Part shown: piece by piece, positions 1 to 6,899 of the stretch | How the letters are laid out: the number at the start of each line of letters is the position of its first letter | Numbering within the stretch: position 1 is the first letter of the stretch | NCBI GenBank assembly: GCA_015231435.1 | Contig: JADGBN010000008.1 | Coordinates: 1-51,927, forward strand | Length of the DNA: 51,927 nucleotides | Direction: 5' to 3' | Origin: Gammaproteobacteria bacterium | GTDB taxonomy: Bacteria > Pseudomonadota > Gammaproteobacteria > Thiohalomonadales > Thiohalomonadaceae | The notes under the pieces: model-generated | Databases searched by the model: none | Told to the model about the DNA's origin: nothing | Seen by the model: only the letters and a program-made list of their open reading frames with translations | Translations under genes and position numbers: made by a program

Positions 1-131
1 GTACCCAACGCAATATTAAACGCCGGTTCAAAGAGCTTCTCCTGCTGATAGCTACGCTTTAGCTCTTTTGCCATACTTTCCGCTGTCGCCGGCATTAGCT
101 GCATTAAACCGCGTGCCCCTGCCGGTGGGAG
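1..131 (-). pseudogene. Lytic transglycosylase C-terminal fragment (runs off left edge)
   Basis: On the minus strand this stretch reads PPAGARGLMQLMPATAESM and, after a short gap, FEPAFNIALGT. That is the conserved GLMQLMPATA block of Slt-type soluble lytic transglycosylases, periplasmic enzymes that cleave peptidoglycan glycan strands. The catalytic Glu lies upstream of this block in the family and is missing here. Immediately upstream in the transcript the sequence switches to the start of a YfcE-like phosphoesterase in another frame, so the gene lacks its 5' part. The 3' part continues past base 1. It is either a real recombination scar or an assembly junction. Confidence 0.7.
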
Positions 132-246
132 AGACGACATCACCACAGTGAATCACCGCCGTTGCTCCCCAAGCTTTGGCTTCACTGACGGCACGGGTGA
201 GCATTGTGCGGTTGTCGTGGCTGTCGGAGACGATGCAAATTTTCAT
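130..246 (-). pseudogene. YfcE-like metallophosphoesterase, N-terminal fragment
   Basis: From the ATG at 246 the first 39 or so codons encode the start of a calcineurin-like phosphoesterase of the YfcE/MJ0936 type. The metal-binding motifs CIVSDSHDN and IHCGDVVS are both clear. Family members are about 150-180 residues long and need further His/Asp/Asn motifs that are absent. After GDVVS the frame enters lytic transglycosylase sequence read out of frame and stops at 52. The product would not bind metals properly, so this is a broken gene. A weak Shine-Dalgarno-like AGG lies just before the ATG. Confidence 0.65.
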
Positions 247-270
247 AGGTGCCTATTTTAGCCGATTTGC

Positions 271-304
271 AAAAAAAAAGAGGCCGATGTTTGCATCGGC
301 CTCT
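271..304 (-). terminator. Rho-independent terminator of hppA
   Basis: A perfect 11-bp stem (AGAGGCCGATG at 279-289 and its complement at 294-304) closes a TTTG loop. On the minus strand it is followed by nine T. It lies 55 bp past the hppA stop codon and should end the hppA (possibly pfp-hppA) transcript. Confidence 0.9.
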
Positions 305-358
305 TGTTGCGAACTCTTCAGTAGAGATCAGGCACGCTTAGCGTACCTGATTGACTCT

Positions 359-2365
359 TTACAGAAGCGGAACCATTAACAGGGCAACAATGTTAATGAT
401 CTTAATGAGCGGGTTAATCGCTGGGCCTGCGGTATCTTTGTAGGGGTCGCCTACGGTGTCACCGGTGACCGCCGCTTTATGGGCGTCAGAACCTTTACCA
501 CCAAAGTGACCATCTTCGATATATTTTTTGGCGTTATCCCAAGCACCACCACCGGTGGTCATTGAGATGGCGACAAAAATACCGGTGATAATGGTACCAA
601 TCAGCAGTCCGCCAAGTGCCTGTGGCCCAAGAATCAGACCGACCAGAATGGGTACCAGAATGGGCAGCAGCGAGGGGATGATCATCTCTTTAATTGCCGA
701 TTTGGTTAGCATATCGACCGCTTTTGAGTAGTCCGGTTTTTGGGTGTGATCCATAATGCCGGGCATTTCGCGGAATTGACGCCGTACTTCATTAACAATG
801 CCACCTGCGGCACGGCCAACGGCCTCCATCGACATCGCTCCGAAGAGGTAGGGTACCAGGCCACCAATGAACAGGCCGATAATCACCATATGGTTTGAGA
901 GGTCAAAGAGCGTCACGCTACCCATTTTGGCTTCCAGTGCATGGGTGTAGTCAGCAAAGAGTACCAGCGCTGCAAGTCCGGCAGAACCGATGGCATAACC
1001 TTTGGTGACCGCTTTGGTGGTGTTACCTACGGCGTCCAGCGGATCGGTGATATTACGGATCTTCTCGTCGAGTTCAGCCATTTCAGCAATACCACCAGCG
1101 TTGTCGGTGATCGGGCCATAGGCGTCAAGAGCGACGATAATACCAGTCATCGAGAGCATCGATGTGGCGGCAATGGCGATACCATAGAGTCCGGCAAGTT
1201 CGTAAGAACCCCAAATCGCGGCACAAACGGCAAGCACCGGCGCTGCGGTGGACTTCATCGAAACACCCAGACCGGCGATAACGTTGGTGCCGTCACCAGT
1301 GGTGGAGGCCTCAGCGATATGACGTACTGGTGAGTATTCGGTGGCGGTGTAGTACTCGGTAATGACCACCATTGCTGCCGTCAGTGCCAGACCAATCATC
1401 GCGGACCAGAAGAGCGGCATTGCAAGTTCGCCCATCATGTTGACCGAGACGAAGTAGAAGGCAACTGCCGAGATGAGACCGGCAACGATGAGGCCACGAT
1501 AGAGGGCATTCATAATTTTGCCGCCCTCACGCACCTTGACAAAGAAGGTGCCAGCGATAGAGGCAATAATGGAGACACCACCAAGCACCAGCGGATAGAT
1601 AATCGCTGCGCTACCCATGTCGGCGAGCATTAGTGAACCGAGCAGCATGGTCGCAACCACGGTTACTGCGTAGGTTTCAAAAAGGTCAGCAGCCATACCG
1701 GCACAGTCACCGACGTTATCACCCACGTTGTCAGCGATAACTGCAGGGTTGCGTGGGTCATCCTCGGGAATACCGGCCTCTACCTTACCAACGATATCGG
1801 CACCGACATCGGCACCTTTGGTAAAGATGCCGCCGCCAAGACGGGCGAAGATTGAGATGAGTGAGCCACCAAAAGCAAGGCCGACCATCGCGTGCAGTGC
1901 ATCAGCATCACTCTGTCCCATGGCATGCAGAATACCGTAGTAACCGGCAACGCCCAACAGACCGAGGCCAACGACCAACATTCCGGTGATCGCGCCACCA
2001 CGGAAAGCGACCTGCATGGCTGCATCCAGTCCGTTACTGGCGGCTTGTGCGGTACGGGCATTGGCACGCACGGAGATATTCATGCCGATGTAGCCTGCCA
2101 GACCCGAGAAGACCGCGCCAATGACAAAGCCAATGGCGGTGCTGACGTTAAGGAAAATGGCGATAATGACGAGAATGACCACACCGACAATGCTAATAGT
2201 GGTGTACTGGCGATTAAGATAGGCAGAAGCGCCTTCCTGAATCGCTTTTTGAATCTCCTGCATCCGTTCATTTCCCGGCGACAGGGCAAGAATCCATTTT
2301 ACTGCAAGGCCGCCATAAACCAGTGCAACAATTGCACAGGCTAAAGCGAAGAAAAGTCCAGTCAT
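359..2365 (-). CDS. hppA: Membrane-bound proton-translocating pyrophosphatase
   Basis: A 668-residue polytopic inner-membrane enzyme that couples hydrolysis of pyrophosphate to proton export. The signature segments are all visible: [40 protein letters not shown] and the C-terminal [15 protein letters not shown]. The segment [10 protein letters not shown] carries a Lys at the position that distinguishes potassium-independent H+-PPases from potassium-dependent ones (Ala there), so this should be the K+-independent, proton-pumping class. The start ATG has a GGAGA ribosome site about 6 bases upstream. The gene follows pfp on the same strand with a 111-bp gap that holds a strong hairpin. Pairing with PPi-dependent phosphofructokinase is known from Methylococcus and sulfur-oxidising symbionts and suggests PPi is used as an energy currency. 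Confidence 0.97.
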   Translation of the reverse strand: MTGLFFALACAIVALVYGGLAVKWILALSPGNERMQEIQKAIQEGASAYLNRQYTTISIVGVVILVIIAIFLNVSTAIGFVIGAVFSGLAGYIGMNISVRANARTAQAASNGLDAAMQVAFRGGAITGMLVVGLGLLGVAGYYGILHAMGQSDADALHAMVGLAFGGSLISIFARLGGGIFTKGADVGADIVGKVEAGIPEDDPRNPAVIADNVGDNVGDCAGMAADLFETYAVTVVATMLLGSLMLADMGSAAIIYPLVLGGVSIIASIAGTFFVKVREGGKIMNALYRGLIVAGLISAVAFYFVSVNMMGELAMPLFWSAMIGLALTAAMVVITEYYTATEYSPVRHIAEASTTGDGTNVIAGLGVSMKSTAAPVLAVCAAIWGSYELAGLYGIAIAATSMLSMTGIIVALDAYGPITDNAGGIAEMAELDEKIRNITDPLDAVGNTTKAVTKGYAIGSAGLAALVLFADYTHALEAKMGSVTLFDLSNHMVIIGLFIGGLVPYLFGAMSMEAVGRAAGGIVNEVRRQFREMPGIMDHTQKPDYSKAVDMLTKSAIKEMIIPSLLPILVPILVGLILGPQALGGLLIGTIITGIFVAISMTTGGGAWDNAKKYIEDGHFGGKGSDAHKAAVTGDTVGDPYKDTAGPAINPLIKIINIVALLMVPLL

Positions 2366-2424
2366 ATTATTCTCCAGATTGAGTAGTTAAAAAAACGGTT
2401 ACTGCTTTAGTAGTATTCGGTTTA

Positions 2425-2452
2425 GCCAACCGCTGACTTCTATGCGGTTGGC
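2425..2452 (-). other. Strong hairpin between pfp and hppA
   Basis: A perfect 9-bp stem (GCCAACCGC at 2425-2433, GCGGTTGGC at 2444-2452) with a 10-base loop lies between pfp and hppA. No T-run follows directly on the minus strand, so it is not a standard terminator. A T7 run occurs about 30 bases further on. It may stabilise or process a pfp-hppA mRNA, or partly uncouple the two genes. Confidence 0.5.
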
Positions 2453-2476
2453 CGTTAATTACCCGATGGCTGATCT

Positions 2477-3739
2477 TCAGACCTTGTAGGGCTCAAGTTT
2501 CTGTGCGATCAGTACATTTTTCAGGGTAACGTAGTTTGGCATACCATTTTTGTAGGGCGGATAATCCTCCCCGGCAATTAGTGGCTCAAGATAGGCACGT
2601 CCCTCGGGGGTAATGCTGAATCCGTCGCTACTAATGTACTCCATGGGCATCATCTTCTCTACGTTGGCCACCTCTGAAAGCGGAGCCTCACCCACCGTCC
2701 AGCGGTAGGGCTTGTTGGATTTGCGAACGACCGTCGGCATGACCGCATTTCTTCCCTTTAATGCCAACTCCACTGCCGCCTTACCCATCGCATACGCTTG
2801 CTCCACATCCGTTGCGGAGGCAATGTGGCGACCGGCACGTTGCAGATAGTCGGCAACTGCCCAGTGGTATTTCAGCCCAAGATCTTCCTGAATCATGCCC
2901 GCGACCACAGGCGCGGCCCCGCCTAACTGGCTGTGGCCAAACGCATCTTTTAGACCGGTTTCCGCAAGGAACTTACCGTCTTCGTGATGCACGCCTTCGG
3001 AGACGACAACGGAACAGTAACCGTACTGTGCCACCTTCTCCTTGACGGCAGTCATAAATTTCTCACGATTAAAGATGACTTCGGGGAAAAGAATGACCAC
3101 CGGAATATCATTGCTTTTGTCTGCTGCAAGTGCTCCGGCAGCGGCAATCCATCCGGCATGACGTCCCATCACTTCGAGTACGAAGACTTTGGTGGAGGTG
3201 GCGCACATGGAGCGGACATCGTAGCTTGCCTCGCGGGTGGCGACAGCGATGTATTTGGCAACCGAGCCAAATCCCGGGCAGTTGTCAGTGATCGGCAGGT
3301 CGTTATCGACAGTTTTAGGAACATGAATGGCCTGAATAGGGTAGCCCATGGTCTCTGCCAACTGTGAGACTTTATGGCAGGTGTCTGCAGAGTCACCGCC
3401 GCCGTTGTAGAAGAAGTAACCAATGTTATGCGCCTGAAAAACCTCCATCAGACGATCATATTGCGCTTTGCTCTGCTCTAACCCTTTTAATTTGTAACGG
3501 CAGGAGCCAAAGGCACCGGAGGGGGTGTAGCGCAGCGCGGCAATTGCTTTTGCCGACTCTTTTGAGGTGTCGATAAGCTCCTCTTGCAGGGCGCCAATAA
3601 TACCGTTGCGACCGGCATAGACCTTGCCGATATGTTTGCTGTTGGCACGTGCGGTTTCAATCACGCCTGCCGCTGAGGCATTAATGACGGCGGTAACGCC
3701 GCCCGACTGGGCGTAGAAGGCGTTCATCTTTTTTGCCAT
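2477..3739 (-). CDS. pfp: Pyrophosphate-dependent 6-phosphofructokinase
   Basis: A 420-residue PfkA-superfamily enzyme that reversibly phosphorylates fructose 6-phosphate with pyrophosphate. Visible motifs are FYNGGGDSADT (phosphate-donor site), PKTVDNDLPITDNCPG (the TVDND catalytic segment in the PPi-type form) and MGRHAGW (substrate binding). In ATP enzymes the corresponding motif is TIDND within a different context, which supports PPi use. An AAGGAGAG ribosome site precedes the ATG. It lies upstream of hppA on the same strand. In autotrophs such enzymes can also act on sedoheptulose bisphosphate and regenerate PPi, which the adjacent proton-pumping pyrophosphatase can then use. The donor specificity is inferred from motifs. 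Confidence 0.93.
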   Translation of the reverse strand: MAKKMNAFYAQSGGVTAVINASAAGVIETARANSKHIGKVYAGRNGIIGALQEELIDTSKESAKAIAALRYTPSGAFGSCRYKLKGLEQSKAQYDRLMEVFQAHNIGYFFYNGGGDSADTCHKVSQLAETMGYPIQAIHVPKTVDNDLPITDNCPGFGSVAKYIAVATREASYDVRSMCATSTKVFVLEVMGRHAGWIAAAGALAADKSNDIPVVILFPEVIFNREKFMTAVKEKVAQYGYCSVVVSEGVHHEDGKFLAETGLKDAFGHSQLGGAAPVVAGMIQEDLGLKYHWAVADYLQRAGRHIASATDVEQAYAMGKAAVELALKGRNAVMPTVVRKSNKPYRWTVGEAPLSEVANVEKMMPMEYISSDGFSITPEGRAYLEPLIAGEDYPPYKNGMPNYVTLKNVLIAQKLEPYKV

Positions 3740-3836
3740 GTAATCTCTCCTTAAGAGTTAGGTTGATGCTGGGGTTGAATAAATCGGAAATGCAGATTGG
3801 ATTCGACAGATATCTGAGGTGGGTAGTTTAGGGTGA

Positions 3837-4190
3837 CTATTTGACAGATTCATTAAGTTTTGCCGCATAATCGGCCTGTACTTGAAGCAGGGAGACCATG
3901 CACTCGGCCAGATCGTCGTAGGTCTCGATGCCGGTGCCAAACTGCTGATGTACGCGGTAGAAAAACTGGCAGCGGAAGCGACTCTCGCCCACCTTGGTCA
4001 CTACAAAATTGGCACTGCCGTCGCTCCAGAAGATAGCGGGGCAGAGGGTAAGGGTTGTTGCGTGCGGGTCAAGCCGTAGCTCGCTATCGGCAAATTGCGT
4101 CTCCACGGTTCGGCGATAACGCTCTTCAAGAGTCTTCTGTATGATCCAGAGCTCATTTTTGTTAAAATCAGCGATCTCGTTCTCTGACAT
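3837..4190 (-). CDS. Hypothetical protein upstream of pfp
   Basis: A soluble, acidic protein of 117 residues that I do not recognise. It has no signal peptide or membrane segment. The N-terminus is helical and charged (NKNELWIIQKTLEERY), the middle looks like beta strands (LRLDPHATTLTLCPAIFW) and the C-terminus is helical. It shares orientation with pfp and hppA, 97 bp upstream of pfp, and diverges from the tailed adenylate kinase gene. The position suggests a role linked to the pyrophosphate module, but this is guilt by association only. The Shine-Dalgarno sequence before the ATG is weak. Confidence 0.7.
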   Translation of the reverse strand: MSENEIADFNKNELWIIQKTLEERYRRTVETQFADSELRLDPHATTLTLCPAIFWSDGSANFVVTKVGESRFRCQFFYRVHQQFGTGIETYDDLAECMVSLLQVQADYAAKLNESVK

Positions 4191-4244
4191 TACTGCACCG
4201 TGGTAGTGAGGATGGGCGGATAAGCTTCTCCAGTGGAGGCTCAG

Positions 4245-4262
4245 TATACTATAATGGCAATC
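4245..4262 (+). promoter_or_regulatory. Candidate -10 region in divergent intergenic space
   Basis: The 216-bp gap between the divergent unknown gene and the tailed adenylate kinase gene contains a perfect TATAAT at 4250-4255 on the plus strand, overlapping TATACT at 4245-4250. I see no good -35 at the right distance, so this is a weak call. If used it would give a 5' leader of about 145 bases before the adenylate kinase ATG. Confidence 0.3.
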
Positions 4263-4406
4263 TTAAACCATAATTGTCATGGCTATCATCTATTTTACCT
4301 ATACCGTTATGGAATTTTTTTGGTGCAGGATTGCCTTAGTCCATGATTACCAGCGGTGATTGGGGCTAACAGAGGCAGTATTTAAGAGACTAATGACGGA
4401 TCAACT

Positions 4407-5741
4407 ATGAGAATAATCATCCTCGGAGCGCCAGGCTCAGGAAAAGGTGTGCAGGTCGCCTTGCTGCAAGAGAAATTTAATATTCCTGAAGTCTCCTCCT
4501 GCGAGTTGCTGCGTTCAGCAGTGGCAGGTAAAACCCCTCTGGGGCGCATGGCAAAGGGGATTATAGACTCCGGACAGATGGTGAGTGATGAGGTGCTTAT
4601 CGGTATTATTGAAGAGCGCATCAGTGAACCAGATGCTAGGCAGGGGTTTATTCTTGATGGTTTTCCGCGCACGATCCCGCAGGCTGAGGCGCTGGATGAG
4701 ATGCTCGCGCGACAGGATATTAGCATCGACAAGGTTATGGTGCTCGATGTTGATGCCGATGTGGTGATGCAGCGGGTTGTCGGTAGGCGCATCTGCCGTA
4801 GCTGCGCCAGTGAGTTTAATATTTTTACCGCACCTCCCCGGATGGACGATCGTTGTGATAACTGCGGTGGCCGTTTGCGGCATCGTCCCGACGATAATGA
4901 GGAGAGCATTGGTAATCGCCTGCGAATTTATGCAACGCAAACGATTCCGCTGATTAGCTATTACCAGCAGCAGCGTAAATTACAGACGATTGAGGGTGGT
5001 CGTGAGATTGCAGTGGTTCATGCGGCATTGGCGGAGGCGGTGGGGTCAATTCCCAAACGGGCAGCAAAAAGCAGTTTGGCGGATGTGCGTGCCGTACTCG
5101 ATAAACTGATAAAAAGTCAGGATGTTGCTCAGACCGTCAATGTCTCTGTGGAGCCTGAAGCGCAAGCGGTTGCGCAACCTGCTCCTGAGCCGGCAACCAA
5201 GAAAAAGACAAAAAGTTCCACACCGACAGCAAAAGCCAGAGCACCCAGAAAAAAGGTGACCAAGGGCGTTACTGAACCCCCTGTCTCCAGTGATAGTAGT
5301 GATAGTAAAGGTGAATCAGCCGCTCAACCCAGGTCGGAACCAGCTAAAAAAGTGGTGGTTAAAAAAGTCAGGGTGCAGGAGAGCGCTACGCCGACTGCGG
5401 CTGGGGGCGTTAGCAAGAAGCGCGTAGGCAAAAAGAGATCGGCAACGGCAACGCATGAGGCCCCTATTTCCGATACGCCTGCAGCAGTGACTAAAAAAGC
5501 GAAAAAAACAGTAGCCAGTGAGAGCGGCAGCGAAACTGTAAAGGTGGAAAAAAAGTCTGCGCCAAAGCGCAGTGCGGTAAAAAAGGTGGTTGCCAAAGCA
5601 GATGATGCAAGCGCGAAACCAGCCGCAGCCAAAAAAAGCAGCAGCAAAGAGCGAACGGCAAAGCCTGCGACAGGAAAGGCGCGCGAGGCCGCAGCTGCCA
5701 TATTAAAGACAAATAAATCTGTCACAACAAAGCGCGATTAA
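4407..5741 (+). CDS. Adenylate kinase-like protein with zinc LID and histone H1-like tail
   Basis: A 444-residue protein with two parts. Residues 1 to about 215 form an adenylate kinase domain: P-loop GAPGSGKG, AMP-site DGFPRT, GRR, and the LID/R-finger segment RPDDNEESIGNRL. The LID holds a Cys4 zinc knuckle (C130, C133, C150, C153). Some usual residues differ: GKGVQ for GKGTQ, and SSCELLR for STGDMLR. Residues from about 250 to 444 are low-complexity Lys/Ala/Pro/Ser sequence with many KK and AKK runs, like bacterial histone H1-like or AlgP-like tails. The tail is in frame without interruption. The usual length is about 215 residues, so the tail doubles it. It faces the pfp-hppA unit and may interconvert AMP, ADP and ATP near the pyrophosphate pathway, perhaps bound to nucleic acid or another polyanion. 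A second, ordinary adk lies at 45595. Confidence 0.85.
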   Translation: MRIIILGAPGSGKGVQVALLQEKFNIPEVSSCELLRSAVAGKTPLGRMAKGIIDSGQMVSDEVLIGIIEERISEPDARQGFILDGFPRTIPQAEALDEMLARQDISIDKVMVLDVDADVVMQRVVGRRICRSCASEFNIFTAPPRMDDRCDNCGGRLRHRPDDNEESIGNRLRIYATQTIPLISYYQQQRKLQTIEGGREIAVVHAALAEAVGSIPKRAAKSSLADVRAVLDKLIKSQDVAQTVNVSVEPEAQAVAQPAPEPATKKKTKSSTPTAKARAPRKKVTKGVTEPPVSSDSSDSKGESAAQPRSEPAKKVVVKKVRVQESATPTAAGGVSKKRVGKKRSATATHEAPISDTPAAVTKKAKKTVASESGSETVKVEKKSAPKRSAVKKVVAKADDASAKPAAAKKSSSKERTAKPATGKAREAAAAILKTNKSVTTKRD

Positions 5742-5793
5742 GCAGTGCTTAACGCCTAATTCTGAAGTTTTCAGGATGAGAGGAGGTTGGTTA

Positions 5794-6258
5794 ATGAGAT
5801 ACCCATGGTCGTTGTTATTATTGCTGTTGCTTGCTCAGCCGTTGGTCAACTATTCCCATGCCTGCAGTGATGCGGAGTGGGCAGAGGGGCAGGCGCTGGT
5901 GGAGGAGTTTGATGCCGCCTACAAGGATGCTATTAGTCGTTACAAGTCATTTTGTATCTGGAATGAGTCTGATATGTCGCGTCAGCGTCTGTGTAAAATG
6001 TTAATTGACAGGGATGATCGTTTTCCCAATGAGGAGGTCAATATGAATGCGATGTTGGCGCTCTTTAAGAAGACCGAGGCGCATTGGTTAATGTTGTCGC
6101 AATCCTGTAGCCGTAGCTATCGTGGCGATGCCTACGAAAAATATAACAAGATGCACGAATTTGGGGCGACAGTTCTCTATGGTGAGCAGGGCATAGAGTC
6201 GCGCTACCGTCAGTGTGAAGAGCAGATTTATCAAAGTTATATTAAAAGATGTCGTTAG
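5794..6258 (+). CDS. Secreted hypothetical protein with conserved-looking cysteines
   Basis: A 154-residue exported protein of unknown function. The start at 5794 is chosen because AGGAGG (5781-5786) lies 7 bases upstream. An ATG at 5776 has no ribosome site and would only add MRGGWL. The N-terminus MRYPWSLLLLLLLAQPLV is a clear signal peptide, probably cut after SHA. The Cys that follows is not in a good lipobox, so this is more likely a soluble periplasmic protein than a lipoprotein. The mature part is charged and helical with cysteines at scattered positions (FCIWNES, RLCKML, QSCSRS, RQCEEQ, KRCR), which could form disulfides. It lies alone between the kinase gene and yajC. Confidence 0.75.
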   Translation: MRYPWSLLLLLLLAQPLVNYSHACSDAEWAEGQALVEEFDAAYKDAISRYKSFCIWNESDMSRQRLCKMLIDRDDRFPNEEVNMNAMLALFKKTEAHWLMLSQSCSRSYRGDAYEKYNKMHEFGATVLYGEQGIESRYRQCEEQIYQSYIKRCR

Positions 6259-6488
6259 GTAGGATGGTAGTCGGGATCGTCTCACCTCACCTTTTAACCA
6301 AGGAATGGGTGTCGCACTCTGTAGGACAACCTCTCACAGAGGTGCAGGGATGTGCGATAATAGGCTAGGGACGGGGCGTCCCTTGTCGCCTCACCCCTTG
6401 TTTAATCTGTTCATCTCCCCAACCATCTGTCGTTCTTGATTTTTGTGTCATATGGTTTTTAACTCCAAATTATTAAAGGATAGTCGTT
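6259..6488 (+). other. Intergenic region with two hairpins before yajC
   Basis: This 230-bp gap holds two small perfect hairpins on the plus strand: ACCTCT/AGAGGT at 6329-6343 and GGGAC/GTCCC at 6368-6382. Neither is followed by a T-run, so neither is a convincing terminator. In most Gammaproteobacteria queA and tgt precede yajC. Here they do not, so yajC-secDF probably has its own promoter in this gap. I could not pick one with confidence. Confidence 0.35.
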
Positions 6489-6827
6489 ATGAGTTTTTTT
6501 ATTTCTGATGCGCTTGCCGAGACAGGACAGGCAGCGAGCCAGCAGCCGGGCATCTTAGAGGCACTTTTCCCGTTCATTATTCTTTTTATCGTCTTCTATT
6601 TTTTGCTGATTCGTCCGCAGCAGAAACGCACCAAGGATCACGCCAAAATGGTTGCAGCGTTACAGGTCGGTGATGAGGTGATTACCTCCGGTGGCTTGAT
6701 TGGCCGCGTCACCCATCTTGGCGAGAGCTACATTGGTGTTGCCCTGGCAGAGAGTGTCGAGGTGACGCTGCAACGCGCCGCGATTACCTCGGTGGTTCCC
6801 AAAGGAACGATAGACAGCGTCAGCTAG
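6489..6827 (+). CDS. yajC: Preprotein translocase subunit YajC
   Basis: A 112-residue single-span inner-membrane protein that joins SecD and SecF in the accessory complex of the SecYEG translocon. After a short periplasmic N-terminus comes the membrane helix (ILEALFPFIILFIVFYFLLI), then the family hallmark RPQQKR and the cytoplasmic domain with GDEVITSGGLIG. An AAAGGA ribosome site precedes the ATG. It is the first gene of yajC-secD-secF. Confidence 0.96.
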   Translation: MSFFISDALAETGQAASQQPGILEALFPFIILFIVFYFLLIRPQQKRTKDHAKMVAALQVGDEVITSGGLIGRVTHLGESYIGVALAESVEVTLQRAAITSVVPKGTIDSVS

Positions 6828-6899
6828 GCTGCTTGACCGCTCACCACTTCTATTTCAAATCTCCTGGCAGCGGCTTAAGATAAACCGCAAGGATACTCA

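Noticed and set aside
941-1333. 130-codon plus-strand frame opposite hppA
   Set aside because: Antisense shadow of conserved hppA motifs; composition is Gly/Asp/Thr-rich without recognisable fold.
1892-2344. 150-codon plus-strand reading frame opposite hppA
   Set aside because: It lies fully antisense to the well-supported hppA gene, has no ribosome site and shows no domain. It mirrors the codon bias of hppA.
5150-5741. The lysine-rich stretch as a separate histone H1-like gene
   Set aside because: It is continuous in frame with the adenylate kinase domain, with no stop, and no start codon with a ribosome site at the boundary.
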